A DNA stretch of 64,000 nucleotides from Cololabis saira (lineage: Eukaryota; Chordata; Actinopteri; Beloniformes; Belonidae): NCBI RefSeq assembly GCF_033807715.1, contig NC_084599.1:372001-436000 (forward strand). Reading direction: 5' to 3'. Within the stretch, counting starts at the first letter, position 1, and every line of letters starts with the position of its first letter. Shown here in pieces: positions 49,263 through 60,504 of this stretch. The notes below the pieces were generated by a model, which was not told the DNA's origin, made no database searches, and saw nothing but the letters and a program-made list of their open reading frames with translations. Both the position numbers and the translations under genes were made by a program.

Positions 49263-50365
49263 AGTTGTGAAGTTAAAACTCAAGTGTCCCTGACCTGTAA
49301 GGGAGGAGCTGACTCCTCCTTCATCTTACTTGCCTTGGCCCTACATGGTGAAGTACCAGCAATAACTACAATTCCCAGAACACCAAGGGCAAGATGGCCG
49401 CCAATTGGCTGATTCAAGGCAGCTGTTAAGAACTGGAAGTCTGTCTCACTTCATTCACACCCAAGCAAACGAACCAGCCAGAAAGAATCTACAAGATCCA
49501 TTTTTAAAAAGACTCCAATACACCAATGGTCGGTGAATATATCTGTTCTTTTAGACAACCAGAATACATACTTTGAAATGCTAAATTTGCTAATACTTAC
49601 CTTGATTGGTTTACTTACCTGTCCTGATTTGTTTGTTTGTGAGTTCAAGCTGAACCACAGCAAACTAATGCCAGTATTGAGCATTGATTGAATTTGGTTG
49701 TTTGCTCACTTTGACGAGTTAAAAGCTTAAGTTACAGAATTGAATAATTATTATGTTGAACAATTTAAGCTTAATGTTAAAAGTATAAAAGATAATTGCA
49801 AAGTTGAAGGATACAAATGTTAAACTTTTGCTAAAAGTTAAGTTAAATTTAAATTTCTTAATTAACTTTCTTACTTACCTTTTATACTTACCTTACTAAT
49901 TAAGCTAATTATACTTACCCTTTTACTCCATTTGGAGGATTTAATCAGTTTCAGCATGGTAATGAATTTAAAATAATTGATTAAATTAAATGATTAATTC
50001 ATCTTGATTTCCCTTAATTGGATAGAACGATTTTGACTTTACATTTTGATTTACTTGTTTTAGACTCATTTTGAACAGTAAACAATTTAGAAGTTTAAAA
50101 ATGGGGTTTAAAACTTTACAGATTTAACTTTAAAAATAATACCTGTTTGAATTAGTTGAATTTATTTGAACTTTTTTTCTTGTAAATACCTGTACATATT
50201 GTTGTTAACACGTATTTCTTTGTTTTCGAAGGTTAACAACCTGATTACTATCTGGAGATCAAATGAAAAGAAACCAACCAAGCCTAAAAGTTGGATAAAT
50301 AAAGTTGATCAATTGGAAATCCGAGTTGTCCTGGTGTCCTTTTCGGAGTCAACTAAGTGGAACTT
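49263..50365. other. Unassigned AT-rich stretch
   Basis: Mainly AT-rich (49680-50330) with repeated TTAAGTT/AAGTTAA words. No gene or transposon terminus is supported. It separates two trinucleotide arrays. Confidence 0.4.
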
Positions 50366-50398
50366 GACAGCAGCAGCAGCAGTAGCAGCAGTAGTAGT

Positions 50399-50466
<68 letters not shown>

Positions 50467-50528
50467 CAGTAGTAGTAGCAGCAGTAGTAGTAGTAGTAGT
50501 AGTAGCAGCAGCAGCAGCAGCAGCAGCT
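50366..50528. repeat. (AGC/AGT)n trinucleotide array
   Basis: About 160 bp, including a long pure AGC run (about 50399-50460) and AGT clusters. Same triplets as 48484-49262. Confidence 0.95.
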
Positions 50529-51353
50529 GTAGGTTCAAGCTCAATAACAGGGTTCTCGGGTGGTTTCACTTGTCTAGCTAAGTTCTTCTTAAAGCTTTTG
50601 TCAAAAGGCACACTGTTTATGAGAATGATATGAAAATAAAGAATAAATAAACAAGTTCAAAATATTTAATTTGCTTTGTATGCCAAGTACGAAAATGTTA
50701 TGTTTTGAACTGGTTCAGCTCCATAGGCCGACAATTTTTTGTAAGTATGGATACAAGAACCTACAAAATCAAGTGTGGGGTACCCCAAGGTTTGATTTTA
50801 GGCCCAATACTTTTTAATTTATACATGCTTCTGCTTGGGGACGTCATCACCTTTCATAGTTATGCTGACGATACACAGCTGGATATCGCTGTGTCTCCTG
50901 AAGACACAAAACCAATTGATGCCCTTCTTAACTGTATTTTAGATATAAAGTCATGGATGGCAGATAACTTTCTACAGCTCAACCAGGACAAAACAGAAGT
51001 TTTAATGATTGAAGCCAAGAGAGAGAAACTTTTACCAAAACTACAAGATTTTAAACCATCACATTGTGTAAAGAACCTGGGTGTTATTTTGACTCTGAAC
51101 TGAATTTTATTCCTCATATTCCGCCCATTTCTCTCTCGGGCAAACACGGAGGTGCTGATGCTTTTATCACCAGTCGTATTGATTATTGTAATGCCCTGCT
51201 CTCTGGTTTTCCTAAAAAGAGCATTTCTAGTCTCCAATTATTACAGAACTCAGCTGCACGTGTGCTGATGAAGACCAGAAGGCGGCTCACATCACACCAG
51301 TTATAGAATCACTGCATTGGCTCACCATGCGCTTTTTTTTCATTCAATTTTAA

Positions 51354-51950
51354 AGCTAGGGGCTATGATCTTTTTTTAAAGAGTTAAAAAAAAGACACCT
51401 ACTCTCCACACAAACTCCCTCCCCCTGTGCTCTACCTCACATGAAGCTCCCCCTCCGACACCCCCCCTCTGGTACGGGAGCCAGCAGGACCAAGAACAAA
51501 ATCACTATAAAAGTCCATTGGAAAACAAATACAATGCAGAGCCGTGTGTGTTGGTGTTTGCTCGTGTCTGCGTGAGAAAAACAAGAAAACAAGATACAAC
51601 AATGGAATCACGGGTAAGATAGCATGTTACTCATTCAAATGTTACACAGCTGCTAAGCTAGCGTTACGTTATTAGCCTTTATATGTCCTTGGTGTTGCCG
51701 TACTTTGGGAGGCGGGGAGTAGGTGAGGACTGTCCAATCACTGACATTCAAGCAGATTGACCAATAGTTGCCGTTCAGGCCGAATGGCGCCTATTGGTTG
51801 ACTTCTTTGCAGGATTACAGCAGATAGAAGAAATATTTTCTTTTGGTTCTTTTTGCTAATCATATTTCATAGGTAACACTATTGGGACATAACAACCTTA
51901 TAAATGATTTTGATAAAAATGTACAATATGTAAAATCGTAGACCCTAGCT
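51354..51950. mobile_element. TTAA-flanked MITE (piggyBac/Kolobok type)
   Basis: A 597-bp element. The left end AGCTAGGGGCTATGATC matches the right end ATCGTAGACCCTAGCT as inverted repeats. TTAA flanks both sides (51350-51353, 51951-51954). Removing it restores the LINE reading context, which confirms the boundaries. No transposase coding is seen. Confidence 0.9.
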
Positions 51951-52346
51951 TTAAGGTTCTCTTATTAGTTTTTAAATCTCACAGTCTTGGGCCTTCTTAT
52001 CCGTCTGATCTGCTTTTACCCTATAAACCCTGGCGGACCCTGAGGTCCTCCAGCACCAGCCTTTTAATAATTTCCAAAGTTAGAACCTTAACCCACGGTG
52101 ATGCATCATTTCACTACTACGGTCCACGTCTGTGGAACAGCCTGCCGGAGAACCGCAGGGCCGCAGAGACTGTTGATGCTTTAAAAAGCTCAAGACTCAC
52201 CTTTTTAATTTGGCTTTTAGCTGATTCTTTTAGTCTTTCTTGTATATCCTTGTTTTAACTAGCTGTTCTTGTTCTCTTCTACTCAGTGCTCAGCCATATA
52301 CTTGTACCTATACATATTTTATACATGCATGAAAAGCGCTACTTAA

Positions 52347-52686
52347 AGGAGCATGAGGCAGGATTGAGGCAGGATTTATGAAAAAAATTCGTATACGTTT
52401 TAAGTTTTCTAGTAATAATGTCAGATGAAGCGTTCCAAACCAAAAAGAATGTTTCCTCTAGTGTATCTCTCCGTTGCCTTGAACAGGCTGTGTGCTGCAA
52501 AATGTGCTGCAATTCGGGCCCAAATTTCCCGCGCTGGGCTGCGGATGTGACGTCACATGACGCTGCATGCACATTCTCCCCGTCTTCCCGTGCCGGCTTC
52601 GCTGTTGGCTGCAGTACCCCCGACGGCCGTCGTGGTGAAGGGTGGCGCTAGAGAGTCTCATTTCTTAAAAGGAACCTCAAGCTCCT
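52347..52686. mobile_element. TTAA-flanked MITE with CRE palindrome, copy 1
   Basis: A 340-bp element. The ends AGGAGCATGAGG and CCTCAAGCTCCT are inverted repeats flanked by TTAA (52343-52346, 52687-52690). It contains a perfect TGACGTCA at 52548-52555. A near-identical copy lies at 53955-54295. There is no ORF with known domains. Confidence 0.92.
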
Positions 52687-52720
52687 TTAAATAAAGTTTG
52701 ATTTGTTTTGATCTACTCGT

Positions 52721-53950
52721 CATATCACAGAAGGAGAACTTCCATAATATTTTCATCAGCATTTTTCTTACTACACGGGGCCAAAGGGACACAAAGACCT
52801 AAGGAGAAAAGGACAAAGGGAGATGAGGAGGACAAGAGTCAGAGCTGGAGAAATGAAGAAAGAAAAGTATCAGGGAATTATGGCATTTTCTTCTGCCTCC
52901 GTGTCTGCCTTTGCTCCCCCTTTGGTTGTTTTGTATGAAAATGTTTAGCATCTTCAGAAACATAAACACACCACACATAAAATTATAAATCTGATTTCAG
53001 ATTGTAAGGCAATAAAATAAGTGGAATGCCAAGGGAAGTGAATATTTGTCCAAGCACTGTATGTCCCATTTCCAGCATGCAGAACACAAACCTAACTGTT
53101 AAAACAGTTCCAAAAGATGAGTCAATGACTGTAAACTGAGTGAGGAAACATTGGTGATGATCAATTATAACATAAAACAATTTAATCTGTGAATCATTAA
53201 ACATCCATGGTGACACATCATTACAAGAGTTTAAGTCATTTTTAGATGACAGTTATATAAATCAGACTTATACGTCACTTATACTGCGTATAGTGACGTT
53301 AAAGTAACCTACAGAAGCGGTCAAGGATGTCATCTTTACCTCTTGATTTCTCCTGCAGTCGCTGTCACCACAGATTATGAAGTATTTTTTTTCTGTATTG
53401 ATGTTTAAGACAACTGTACTACCACAACACTGTAATTAATATGATTTTGGATTGTTCTGTGCTGCGGTCTGTCTGATTGTGACCACCGTCTAGCTCACAC
53501 ACCCCTCTCGGGCATCAGGCTCAACACCAGCTGGAACTGCAGCCATCGACTCCTCAGTATTTGTTGGATGTGCATTTTACTGGAACACTTCCCGCTCGCC
53601 AAGATATTGGATGAACTTCTTCTGAACTCAATTTGCATGCATACCTGTGATTAAGACCGGCACCACTACCACTGAACAATCCAATTTGTGAACAAGTATG
53701 CTATTGGACAAGTGCTGTCGTAACTGCCACTAGCTGCCATTTTCCAACAGAAATTCCATACGTCATGTTAAACATCAGTCTACTCAGGCCAGCGATGCTG
53801 CCAAAGGTGGCTCTAAAAGCTGCTGAATCGTGCAGCGTACTTAGATTTCAGGTACTGCTTTTACAACTGGTCTTATTTTTTGTAAATAGTAATGCATTCC
53901 ATTGCCAATAAAAAGACTTTGAACCCTTTGGAGTTAATTGCTTTTCTACA
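52721..53950. other. Unassigned stretch
   Basis: No gene recognised. A purine-rich tract occurs at 52785-52870, with ordinary AT-rich DNA elsewhere and an AATAAA near 53907. Nothing with splice-site support. Confidence 0.4.
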
Positions 53951-53954
53951 TTAA

Positions 53955-54295
53955 AGGAGCATGAGGCAGGATTGAGGCAGGATTTATGAAAAAAATTCGT
54001 ATACATTTTAAGTTTTCTAGTAATAATGTCAGATGAAGCGTTCCAAACCAAAAAGAATGTTTCCTCTAGTGTATCTCTCCGTTGCCTTGAACAGGCTGTG
54101 TGCTGCAAAATGTGCTGCAATTCTGGACCCAAATTTCCCGCGCTGTCCTGCGGATGTGACGTCACATGACGCTGCATGCGCGTTTTCCCCGTTCTCCCGT
54201 GCCGGCTTCGCTGTTGGCTGCAGTACCCCCAACGGCCGTCGTGGTGAAGGGTGGCGCTAGAGAGTCTCATTTCTTAAAAGGAGCCTCAAGCTCCT
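53955..54295. mobile_element. TTAA-flanked MITE with CRE palindrome, copy 2
   Basis: A 341-bp copy of the element at 52347-52686, differing at roughly a dozen positions, with TTAA at 53951-53954 and 54296-54299. TGACGTCA is at 54157-54164. Low divergence suggests recent movement of the family. Confidence 0.92.
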
Positions 54296-54499
54296 TTAAG
54301 TTTACCAAAAACTGATCTTAATCTGAGTTCAATCTGAGCAACTCATGAAGAAACTCATGGTTTCTCTCTGTTATCATTTATTCTTCTGTCTTTATTGGCC
54401 GCAGCCTTTAAATATTCATAGTACTGGTGTGAGAAGTAAGTGGACTCACTCGTACAATAATGACTTCAAGGAAGCAGTCTATAAACCTGGAGTCTAATT

Positions 54500-55090
54500 A
54501 ATTGAATTATTCTGAAGGTTGTGGTTTAGAGGCAGCCCAATTGATGAGAGGAACTCCAAACATTTTGCTCTCCATAAAGAAACATTTGGTGATGTAAAAA
54601 AAAGGACATTTCTGAAGAGATACAATCAAGAGTAATTGGCCTGTGTAAGATTGGCCTGAAGGGAAGGAAAGATAAAGTAATCCCAAAAGATCCATCAATC
54701 CACCGTTGGAAAGAAAGAGTATAAAATGAGACAATTTTGTGATGTGATCACGTTTTTTCCTCCTAGAAATTTACAGCAAACCAACGTTACTCAAAAGCCA
54801 CAACCCAGAACCCTCAATAGAACAAAGAGAAGCTCATAGGAATAGCGGAAGGCTTTTAAACATTACTGGATCAGCCAAGTGTCTGTTCATGAGTCAAGCA
54901 TACACAAGGAGTTGGACAGGCAATGTCTCTGCCTCAGGACCTGGACCTCTCGCCATCATGGAGGTGAAAACTCCAAACTTTACTAAAATATCCTACAGGG
55001 CAGTGTCAAGCACTTCTCCCACAGGGAGTTGGAGCAGCGTGCTTCAGGTTTGCAGTGAATGTGCTCCGTCCTGAAGAATGTTTTAAAAGC
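54500..55090 (+). mobile_element. Very decayed Tc1-like sequence (tentative)
   Basis: The segment near 54600-54720 reads, with breaks, ISEEIQSRVIGLCKIG and KDPSIHRWKERV, reminiscent of the N-terminal helix-turn-helix part of Tc1-like transposases. Later pieces are too degraded to align by eye. Termini were not found. Confidence 0.3.
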
Positions 55091-55556
55091 GTAGGGCTTT
55101 CAAGCGTTGCCTCTTCAGCTGGATTTGTGAGATTATATTTTCCTGAAGGCCTTGAAATCAGGTGACAATCTGAACAGAACCTCTCCTCATATGTGGTTCA
55201 AATCTCAATTTTCTTCACTTCTCCAACTCAGTATAGTAATGTTAGGATAAAAGGATTCTGTATACCCCTCTCATGTCTGACTTCACAAAAAGAGTTTGTT
55301 CGGGACCCACACAGTCCTTCTCATTGAAACACACACACAACCTAAAGCATGACAGTATTCCTGCCCACTAGATCTGTGGTGTGTATATTGATGAGGCTTA
55401 GCTGTGGTCCAGTGGCAAAACACCCTCTCATTTGTAGCAGACATCGCTACCGAAGACACTCGCTTGAACTAATAAAAGGAAGTTCAGCTCTTAATTCAAA
55501 GGGACATATTTTTCTCTACCAGCACTAAACCAAAATGAAATAGTTCTATTAATTCA
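55091..55556. other. Unassigned stretch
   Basis: Nothing recognised between the decayed Tc1-like sequence and the LINE tail. Confidence 0.4.
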
Positions 55557-55735
55557 ATTCAATTTAATTCAATTCAATTCAATTCAATTTTATGTATATA
55601 GCGTCTATTACAAAAGAAGTTGTCTCTAGGCGCTTTCCAGAGACCCAGAACATGAACCCCCGAGCAATTATTACATAAACAATGGCAGGTAAAAACTCCC
55701 CTAATGGGAGAAAAACCTTAAGCCAAACAGTGGAC
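55557..55735 (-). mobile_element. LINE 3'-UTR family, copy 3
   Basis: Minus-strand copy of the 3' end at 29030-29642: an AATTCAATTC microsatellite tail, TATATAGCGTCTATTACAAA, GTTGTCTCTAGGCGCTTTCC and AGGTAAAAACTCCCCTAATG. It is truncated after about 180 bp. Confidence 0.75.
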
Positions 55736-55854
55736 AGGAAAAAAGAAGAAACAAACAAACAAGAAAAACAAAATATGAAGAGTTACTTAGCAAAAATAGA
55801 ATACATAAATAATAGTATGCGCATCCTGCAAAATAAAATGTTGACAGTCCCCTT

Positions 55855-56739
55855 TCAGTCTAAAGAGATCTTACATTCCGTGCTGTTCACATAAGACACA
55901 AAGGAGTTCCAAGTCACATCAAATGAATCAGATCTATTAGAGAGGGTCAGTCTGATCTTCTCCAGTTTAAGAAAGTAAAGCACCTCTTTAATCCAGATCG
56001 TATGGCTGGGTGGGGCAGTTGATTTCCATCTCAGCAGGATCAGCCTCCTGGCCAGCAGGGTTGTAAATGCAGTCAAGTCTTTGTTAGCAGGAGAAAGAAC
56101 AGATTGCGAAGGCCACACACCAAACAGGGCGGTTAGAGCGTTAGGGGCGACATCTTTACCCATTACCTTGGATAATGTTAAAAAAATATCAGACCAAAAT
56201 CTTTTCAACGAGGGGCAGCTCCAAAACATGTGTATGTAGCTTGCGGTGGCCTAGTGACATCGGTCACACAGAGGAGACACTGTGTCAAACATTTTTGCGA
56301 GCCGCGCTTTGGTATAGTGAGCCCGATGTATGATCCGGCATTGCATAAAACTATGTCTAGCACAAATTGAAGACTTATGTACTCTTCTCAAAACTTCCAC
56401 CCACTCCTCATCGAGGATTTTCGCACCTAAATCTGCTTCCCAGGCTGTTTTAAGCGTAGTTGAGGAGTCCAGATGAAGGTCATAAATATTTGAATAAATT
56501 ACCGAGATTGCCCCCCTCAGTGAGGTTAGAGGTCTCAGGAACATCTCAAAATTTGAAGGGTTAGGTAGAGCTGGGAATTCTGGGAATGCAGTACGGGCCC
56601 AATGCCGCGCTTGCAGGTATCTAAAAAATTGTCCCTTAGGAAGTGAGAATTTATCGACAAGTTGTTGAAACGATGCAAAAATTGAGTCAAGTGATGTGCA
56701 GTGTAGCTGGGTACCGGAGGCCAAACTTAACATTACCAC
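55855..56739 (-). pseudogene. L1-type ORF2 C-terminal remnant
   Basis: Starts at the deletion junction overlapping the ORF1 3' end. It contains PKGQFFRYLQARHWARTAFP, HRAHYTKARLAKMFDTVSPL, then CDRC, a TAG stop (56251-56253), and YIHMFWSCPSLKRFW, which together resemble the CCHC-type C-terminal domain of L1 ORF2. LLARRLILLRWK follows. Endonuclease and RT domains are absent. Confidence 0.75.
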
Positions 56740-57454
56740 AGGCGTGGAGCTCCTTTTTCACCTGGACAAAGGCCGCCCTCTGCTTGGCCACCAACGATGT
56801 GAAGTCAGGGAAGATAAATACCTTCCTCCCGTTGTACAGCAGCGGTGAGGCCTCTCCCGCACGGCGCAGAATAGCATTCCTGACACGGAACAGTGTCACC
56901 CTGATGACCATCGGACGCGGTGGTTCCCCCTCCCTTGGCTTGGCTCGCAGCGTGCGGTGGGCCCTGTCGAGGCCGGGCCTCTCCTCCAGTCGCAATAAAT
57001 CCTTCAAAAAATCAGCCATGAACTCTGTGGGTCGAGGTCCCTCGGTACCCTCAGGCACGCCAACCACACGGATGTTGTTCCACCGAGAGCGGGCCTCCAG
57101 GTCCTCACACTTCTTGCTCAAAGTCTCCACCACAGCAGATAGCTTAGCCACATTAGCATGCACGTCGGTTAGCTTGTCGCCGTGCTCATTAGCCGCGTGC
57201 TCGAGATCGCTAATAGACTCACTTTGCCGATCAATTCTCCCCTCAAGCGGCTTTAGAGCGGTCGCCACTTCCTTCTTGACAGTTGCCGACACTATTGCCT
57301 CAAATTTCGTGACAATTTCAGTTCGCAAGTCCTCCATCCTTGCTTTAATGCTGCTTAGCATCTCGTCATTGGCATCCGACAGCACCGGGGAGTCGGGTTG
57401 CAGCCGGCCCCGGGCGGCCTTAGCAGACTCACTCTTCGCTCTGGAACTTGACAT
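56687..57454 (-). pseudogene. L1-type ORF1 protein
   Basis: A 255-codon frame from the ATG at 57454. The N-terminus is Ser/Lys-rich, followed by a long heptad-type helix (about residues 30-115: ISDLEHAANEHGDKLTDVHA, LSAVVETLSKKCEDLEARSR). It then has the RRM-like core with RWNNIRVVGVPEGTEG and RAHRTLRAKPREGEPPRPMV, and a C-terminal domain (RKVFIFPDFTSLVAKQRAAF). L1 ORF1p forms coiled-coil trimers that coat element RNA. Length and domain order look complete up to GLRYPATL; the last residues come from the ORF2 remnant's frame region. Confidence 0.82.
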
Positions 57455-57769
57455 TTACCCGGTTAAAACACTGAGGAAGACAGATATACAGTCCTTGCAC
57501 GGGGATTTAGTAGTGGTAACCGAAGGACAGACTTTATATAATAGATAAAATATATTAAAAACTAATTCCCGAGGAGCCGACGTGAAACACGTCCTACATC
57601 ATGCGCCCCCTGCCGGCCTCCCTCCGTGTTTTCTAAACTTACTAGCGTTTTTAAGTTTGTTTGTCCTTCATATCCTATGGATACATCTGCCAATCAACGC
57701 AATGCAACAGGACAGTAAGAAGTTTGGCCGCTCTTCACCAGGACCCCGATTTTGCCTCACCACGTGTAT

Positions 57770-57898
57770 AAACAGCCATCGTGATGTTGTCCGCCATTTT
57801 GTTGTAGGTCCACGTGACGTTGTCCGCCATTTTCCTTTTGGTCCACATGACGTGACGTGGTCCGCCATCTTGTTGTATGTCTACGTGATGCAACGTTC
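57770..57898. repeat. Short tandem repeat, about 33-38 bp unit
   Basis: Three imperfect units built on GTGAYGTTGTCCGCCATTTT, then TGT or CCTTTTGGTCCAC (57780, 57816, 57851). It abuts a (CA)n tract. Confidence 0.75.
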
Positions 57899-57899
57899 T

Positions 57900-57900
<1 letters not shown>

Positions 57901-57959
<59 letters not shown>
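57901..57959. repeat. (CA)n microsatellite
   Basis: About 59 bp of pure CA repeats. Confidence 0.95.
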
Positions 57960-57960
<1 letters not shown>

Positions 57961-57999
57961 TTCAATTTACTCATTCAACTTCTTAAAAATTCTATTCAT

Positions 58000-59200
58000 G
58001 TTAAGATAAGATAAGATAAGATATCCTTTATTTTCTCCCTCAGTGGGGAAACTTATTTGTTGTCAGCAGTACACACATATAGGGGAGGGGTAAAAAGACT
58101 GAAAAGTCAGAAATAAAAAATATATAAAAAATACAAAAGATACGTATAAAATATAAAATGTGAACACAGGATATGAACAGTATAGTTTAACAGTGCAGAA
58201 AAGCAGGTGGAGTGTTGTGAGGTAGATATTGCACATCTTATGTTATTGCACATATTATTGTCATATTATTGTCTGTTGGCTACTGAGAGCAGGCCTGGTT
58301 GTAGAGTCTGATGGCAGCGGAGAGGAAGGACCTGCGATGCCTCTCAGTGGTGCATCGTGGGTGATGAAGCTGGTCGCTGATGTAGCTCTCCAGGGCTCTG
58401 ACAGTCTCATGAAGGGGGTGGGAGACATTGTCCATGATGGAGGACAGCTTAGCCACCATCCTCCTCTCCCCCACCACCTCCACCCGGTCCAGACTGCAGC
58501 CCAGGACAGAGCCGGCTTTCCTCACCACCTTGTCGTGTCTCTTCCTCTCTGCTGCAGTGATGCTGCTGCTCCAGCAGACCACCCCATAGAAGATGGCCGA
58601 CGCCACCACAGAGTCATAAAAGGTCCTCAGGAGGCCGTCCCTCACTCCGAAGAACCTCAGTCTGCGCAGCAGGTGGAGTCGGCTTTGGCCCTTTTTGTAG
58701 AGAGCCTGAGTGTTAACAGTCCAGTCCAGTTTATTGTTCAGGTGAACACCCAGGTACTTATAAGAGTCCACAATCTCTATGTCCTTTCCCTGGATGTTCA
58801 CCGGCGAGGGGGGGACTTTGCGCCGGCGGAAGTCCGCTACCAGCTCCTTCGCTTTCCCAGCATTAATCTGGAGGCGGTTCTGCTGGCACCAGTCCACCAA
58901 TCTGTTGTTCAGTTCTCGGTACTCCGTCTCGTCTCCGTTGTTGATGAGACCGACGATGGCGGAGTCGTCCGAGAACTTCTGGAGGTGGCAGGTTGATGTG
59001 TGGTGGGTGAAGTCAGCTGTGTAGACGGTGAAGAGGAGGGGGGCCAGGACGGTTCCCTGTGGAGCTCTGGTGCTGCAGACCACCGTGTCAGACACACGGC
59101 CTCCTGTCCTCACAAACTGTGGTCTGTTTGTGAGGAAGTCCAGGACCCATGATGTCAGCTGCTGGTAGACTCCAGCATGGTGCAGTTTGAAAGAAAGCAT
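58000..59200 (-). mobile_element. CR1-like LINE, RT C-terminal half and 3' tail
   Basis: A minus-strand, 5'-truncated LINE. The 306-codon frame (59200-58280) is uninterrupted: WVLDFLTNRPQFVRTGGRVS, STRAPQGTVLAPLLFTVYTA and the palm motif HLQKFSDDSAIVGLI (FSDD in place of the usual FADD). LVDWCQQNRLQINAGKAKEL, then SYKYLGVHLNNKLDW and RLRFFGVRDGLLRTFY follow, ending NQACSQ. The 3' UTR runs to a TAAGATAAGATAAGATA tail at about 58002-58021. The frame starts mid-RT, so the ATG at 59200 is not the native start. The last part is unusually intact for this window. Confidence 0.85.
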
Positions 59201-59820
59201 TTAAGATAAACAACTGTTAGTAATGATATTTGAGAAGTTTGGATTTTTTTCAACATGCACCGGTGCATGTTGGACTCCGGCAGGGCTGCCCTTTGTCACC
59301 GGTCCTGTTCATAATTTTTATGGACAGGATTTCTAGGCGCAGCCAGGGGCCGGAGGGGTTCCAGTTTGGGAACCTCAGGATTTCATCTCTGCTTTTTGCA
59401 GATGATGTTGTCCTGTTGGCGTCCACACCGGGACCTCCAGCATGCGCTGGGGCGGTTTGCGGCCGAGTGCGACGCGGCAGGGATGAGAATCAGCACCTCC
59501 AAAACCGAGGCCATGGTTCTCCACCGGGAAAGGGTGGCGTGCCTTCTCCGGGTGGGTGGAGAAGTCCTGCCTCAGGTGGAGGAGTTCAAGTATCTCGGGA
59601 TCTTGTTCACGAGTGAGGGAACGATGGAGCGGGAGATTGACAGACGGATCGGTGCAGCGTCCGCAGTTATGCGGTCGATGTACCGGACCGTTGTGGTGAA
59701 GAAGCAGCTGAGTCGAAAGGCGAAGCTCTCGATTTACCTGTCAATCTACGCACCTACCCTCACCTATGGTCATGAACTCTGGGTAGTGACCGAAAGGACA
59801 AGACCGCGGATACAAGCGGC

Positions 59821-60060
59821 CGAGATGAGTTTCCTCCGCAGGGTGGCTGGACGCTCCCTTAGAGATGAGTTTCCTCCGCAGGGTGGCTGGACGCTCCCTT
59901 AGAGATGAGATTCCTCCGCAGGGTGGCTGGACGCTCCCTTAGAGATGAGTTTCCTCCGCAGGGTGGCTGGACGCTCCCTTAGAGTTGAGTTTCCTCCGCA
60001 GGGTGGCTGGACGCTCCCTTAGAGATTAGTTTCCTCCGCAGGGTGGCTGGACGCTCCCTT
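59821..60060 (+). repeat. 40-bp tandem repeat, 6 copies, in the Rex3-like ORF
   Basis: Unit AGAGATGAGTTTCCTCCGCA plus GGGTGGCTGGACGCTCCCTT, six consecutive copies with one or two substitutions. One unit corresponds to the conserved EMSFLRRVAGRSL segment. Because 40 is not a multiple of 3, each copy shifts the frame. Confidence 0.96.
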
Positions 60061-60180
60061 AGAGATAGGGTGAGGAGTTCGGTCACCCGGGAGGAGCTCG
60101 GAGTCGAGCCGCTGCTCCTTCACATTGAGAGGAGTCAGCTGAGGTGACTTGGACATCTGTACCGGATCCTCCTGGACGCC

Positions 60181-60504
60181 TCCCTAGGGAGGTGTTCCAG
60201 GCATGTCCCTCCTCCCTAGGGAGGTGTTCCAGGCATGTCCCTCCTCCCTAGGGAGGTGTTCCAGGCATGTCCCTTCTCCCTAGGCAGGTGTTCCAGGCAT
60301 GTCCCTCCTCGCTAGGGAGGGGTTCCAGGCATGTCCCTCCTCCCTAGAGAGGAGTTCCAGGCATGTCCCTCCTCCTTAGGGAGGTGTTCCAGGCATGTCC
60401 CTCCTCCCTAGGGAGGTGTTCCAGGCATGTCCCTCCTCCCTAGGGAGGTGTTCCAGGCATGTCCCTCCTCCCTAGGGAGGTGTTCCAGGCATGTCCCTCC
60501 GGGA
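60181..60504 (+). repeat. 32-bp tandem repeat, about 10 copies, in the Rex3-like ORF
   Basis: Unit TCCCTAGGGAGGTGTTCCAG plus GCATGTCCCTCC, repeated about ten times with few changes. It corresponds to the conserved LPREVFQACPS segment and is also out of phase with codons. Confidence 0.96.

Larger units (their letters stand above)
50640..52720 (+). mobile_element. L2-like LINE, RT C-terminal half, hosting two MITEs
   Basis: A 5'-truncated plus-strand LINE. 50705-51103 has CGVPQGLILGPILFNLYMLL, the catalytic FHSYADDTQLDIA and FLQLNQDKTEVLMI, then KNLGVIL. After a frameshift come SRIDYCNALLSGFPKK and LQLLQNSAARVLMK (51064-51306). A TTAA-flanked MITE interrupts coding at 51354-51950; coding then resumes with LLLVFKSHSLGPSYPSDLLL and FHYYGPRLWNSLPENRR (to about 52200). 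The 3' tail (AAAAGCGCTAC / TTAAATAAAGTTTGATTTG) is split by a second MITE at 52347-52686. The RT active site is present, but the copy is truncated and interrupted. Confidence 0.85.
55855..57600 (-). mobile_element. L1-like LINE with ORF1 joined to ORF2 C-terminus
   Basis: A minus-strand element whose endonuclease and RT have been deleted. The 5' UTR is about 57600-57455, ORF1 is 57454-56687, and the ORF2 C-terminal piece runs 56739-55855 with one in-frame TAG at 56251-56253. It ends close to the LINE 3' tail fragment at 55557-55735, possibly its own 3' UTR. Confidence 0.75.

Noticed and set aside
48312..49412. Poly-Ser (plus) and Ala/Thr-rich (minus) frames
   Set aside because: Trinucleotide array translated in phase; no non-repeat protein on either side.
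56643..57548. 301-codon plus frame
   Set aside because: Antisense of the L1-type ORF1, which has clear domains on the minus strand.
58229..58996. 255-codon plus frame
   Set aside because: Antisense of the CR1-like RT frame on the minus strand.
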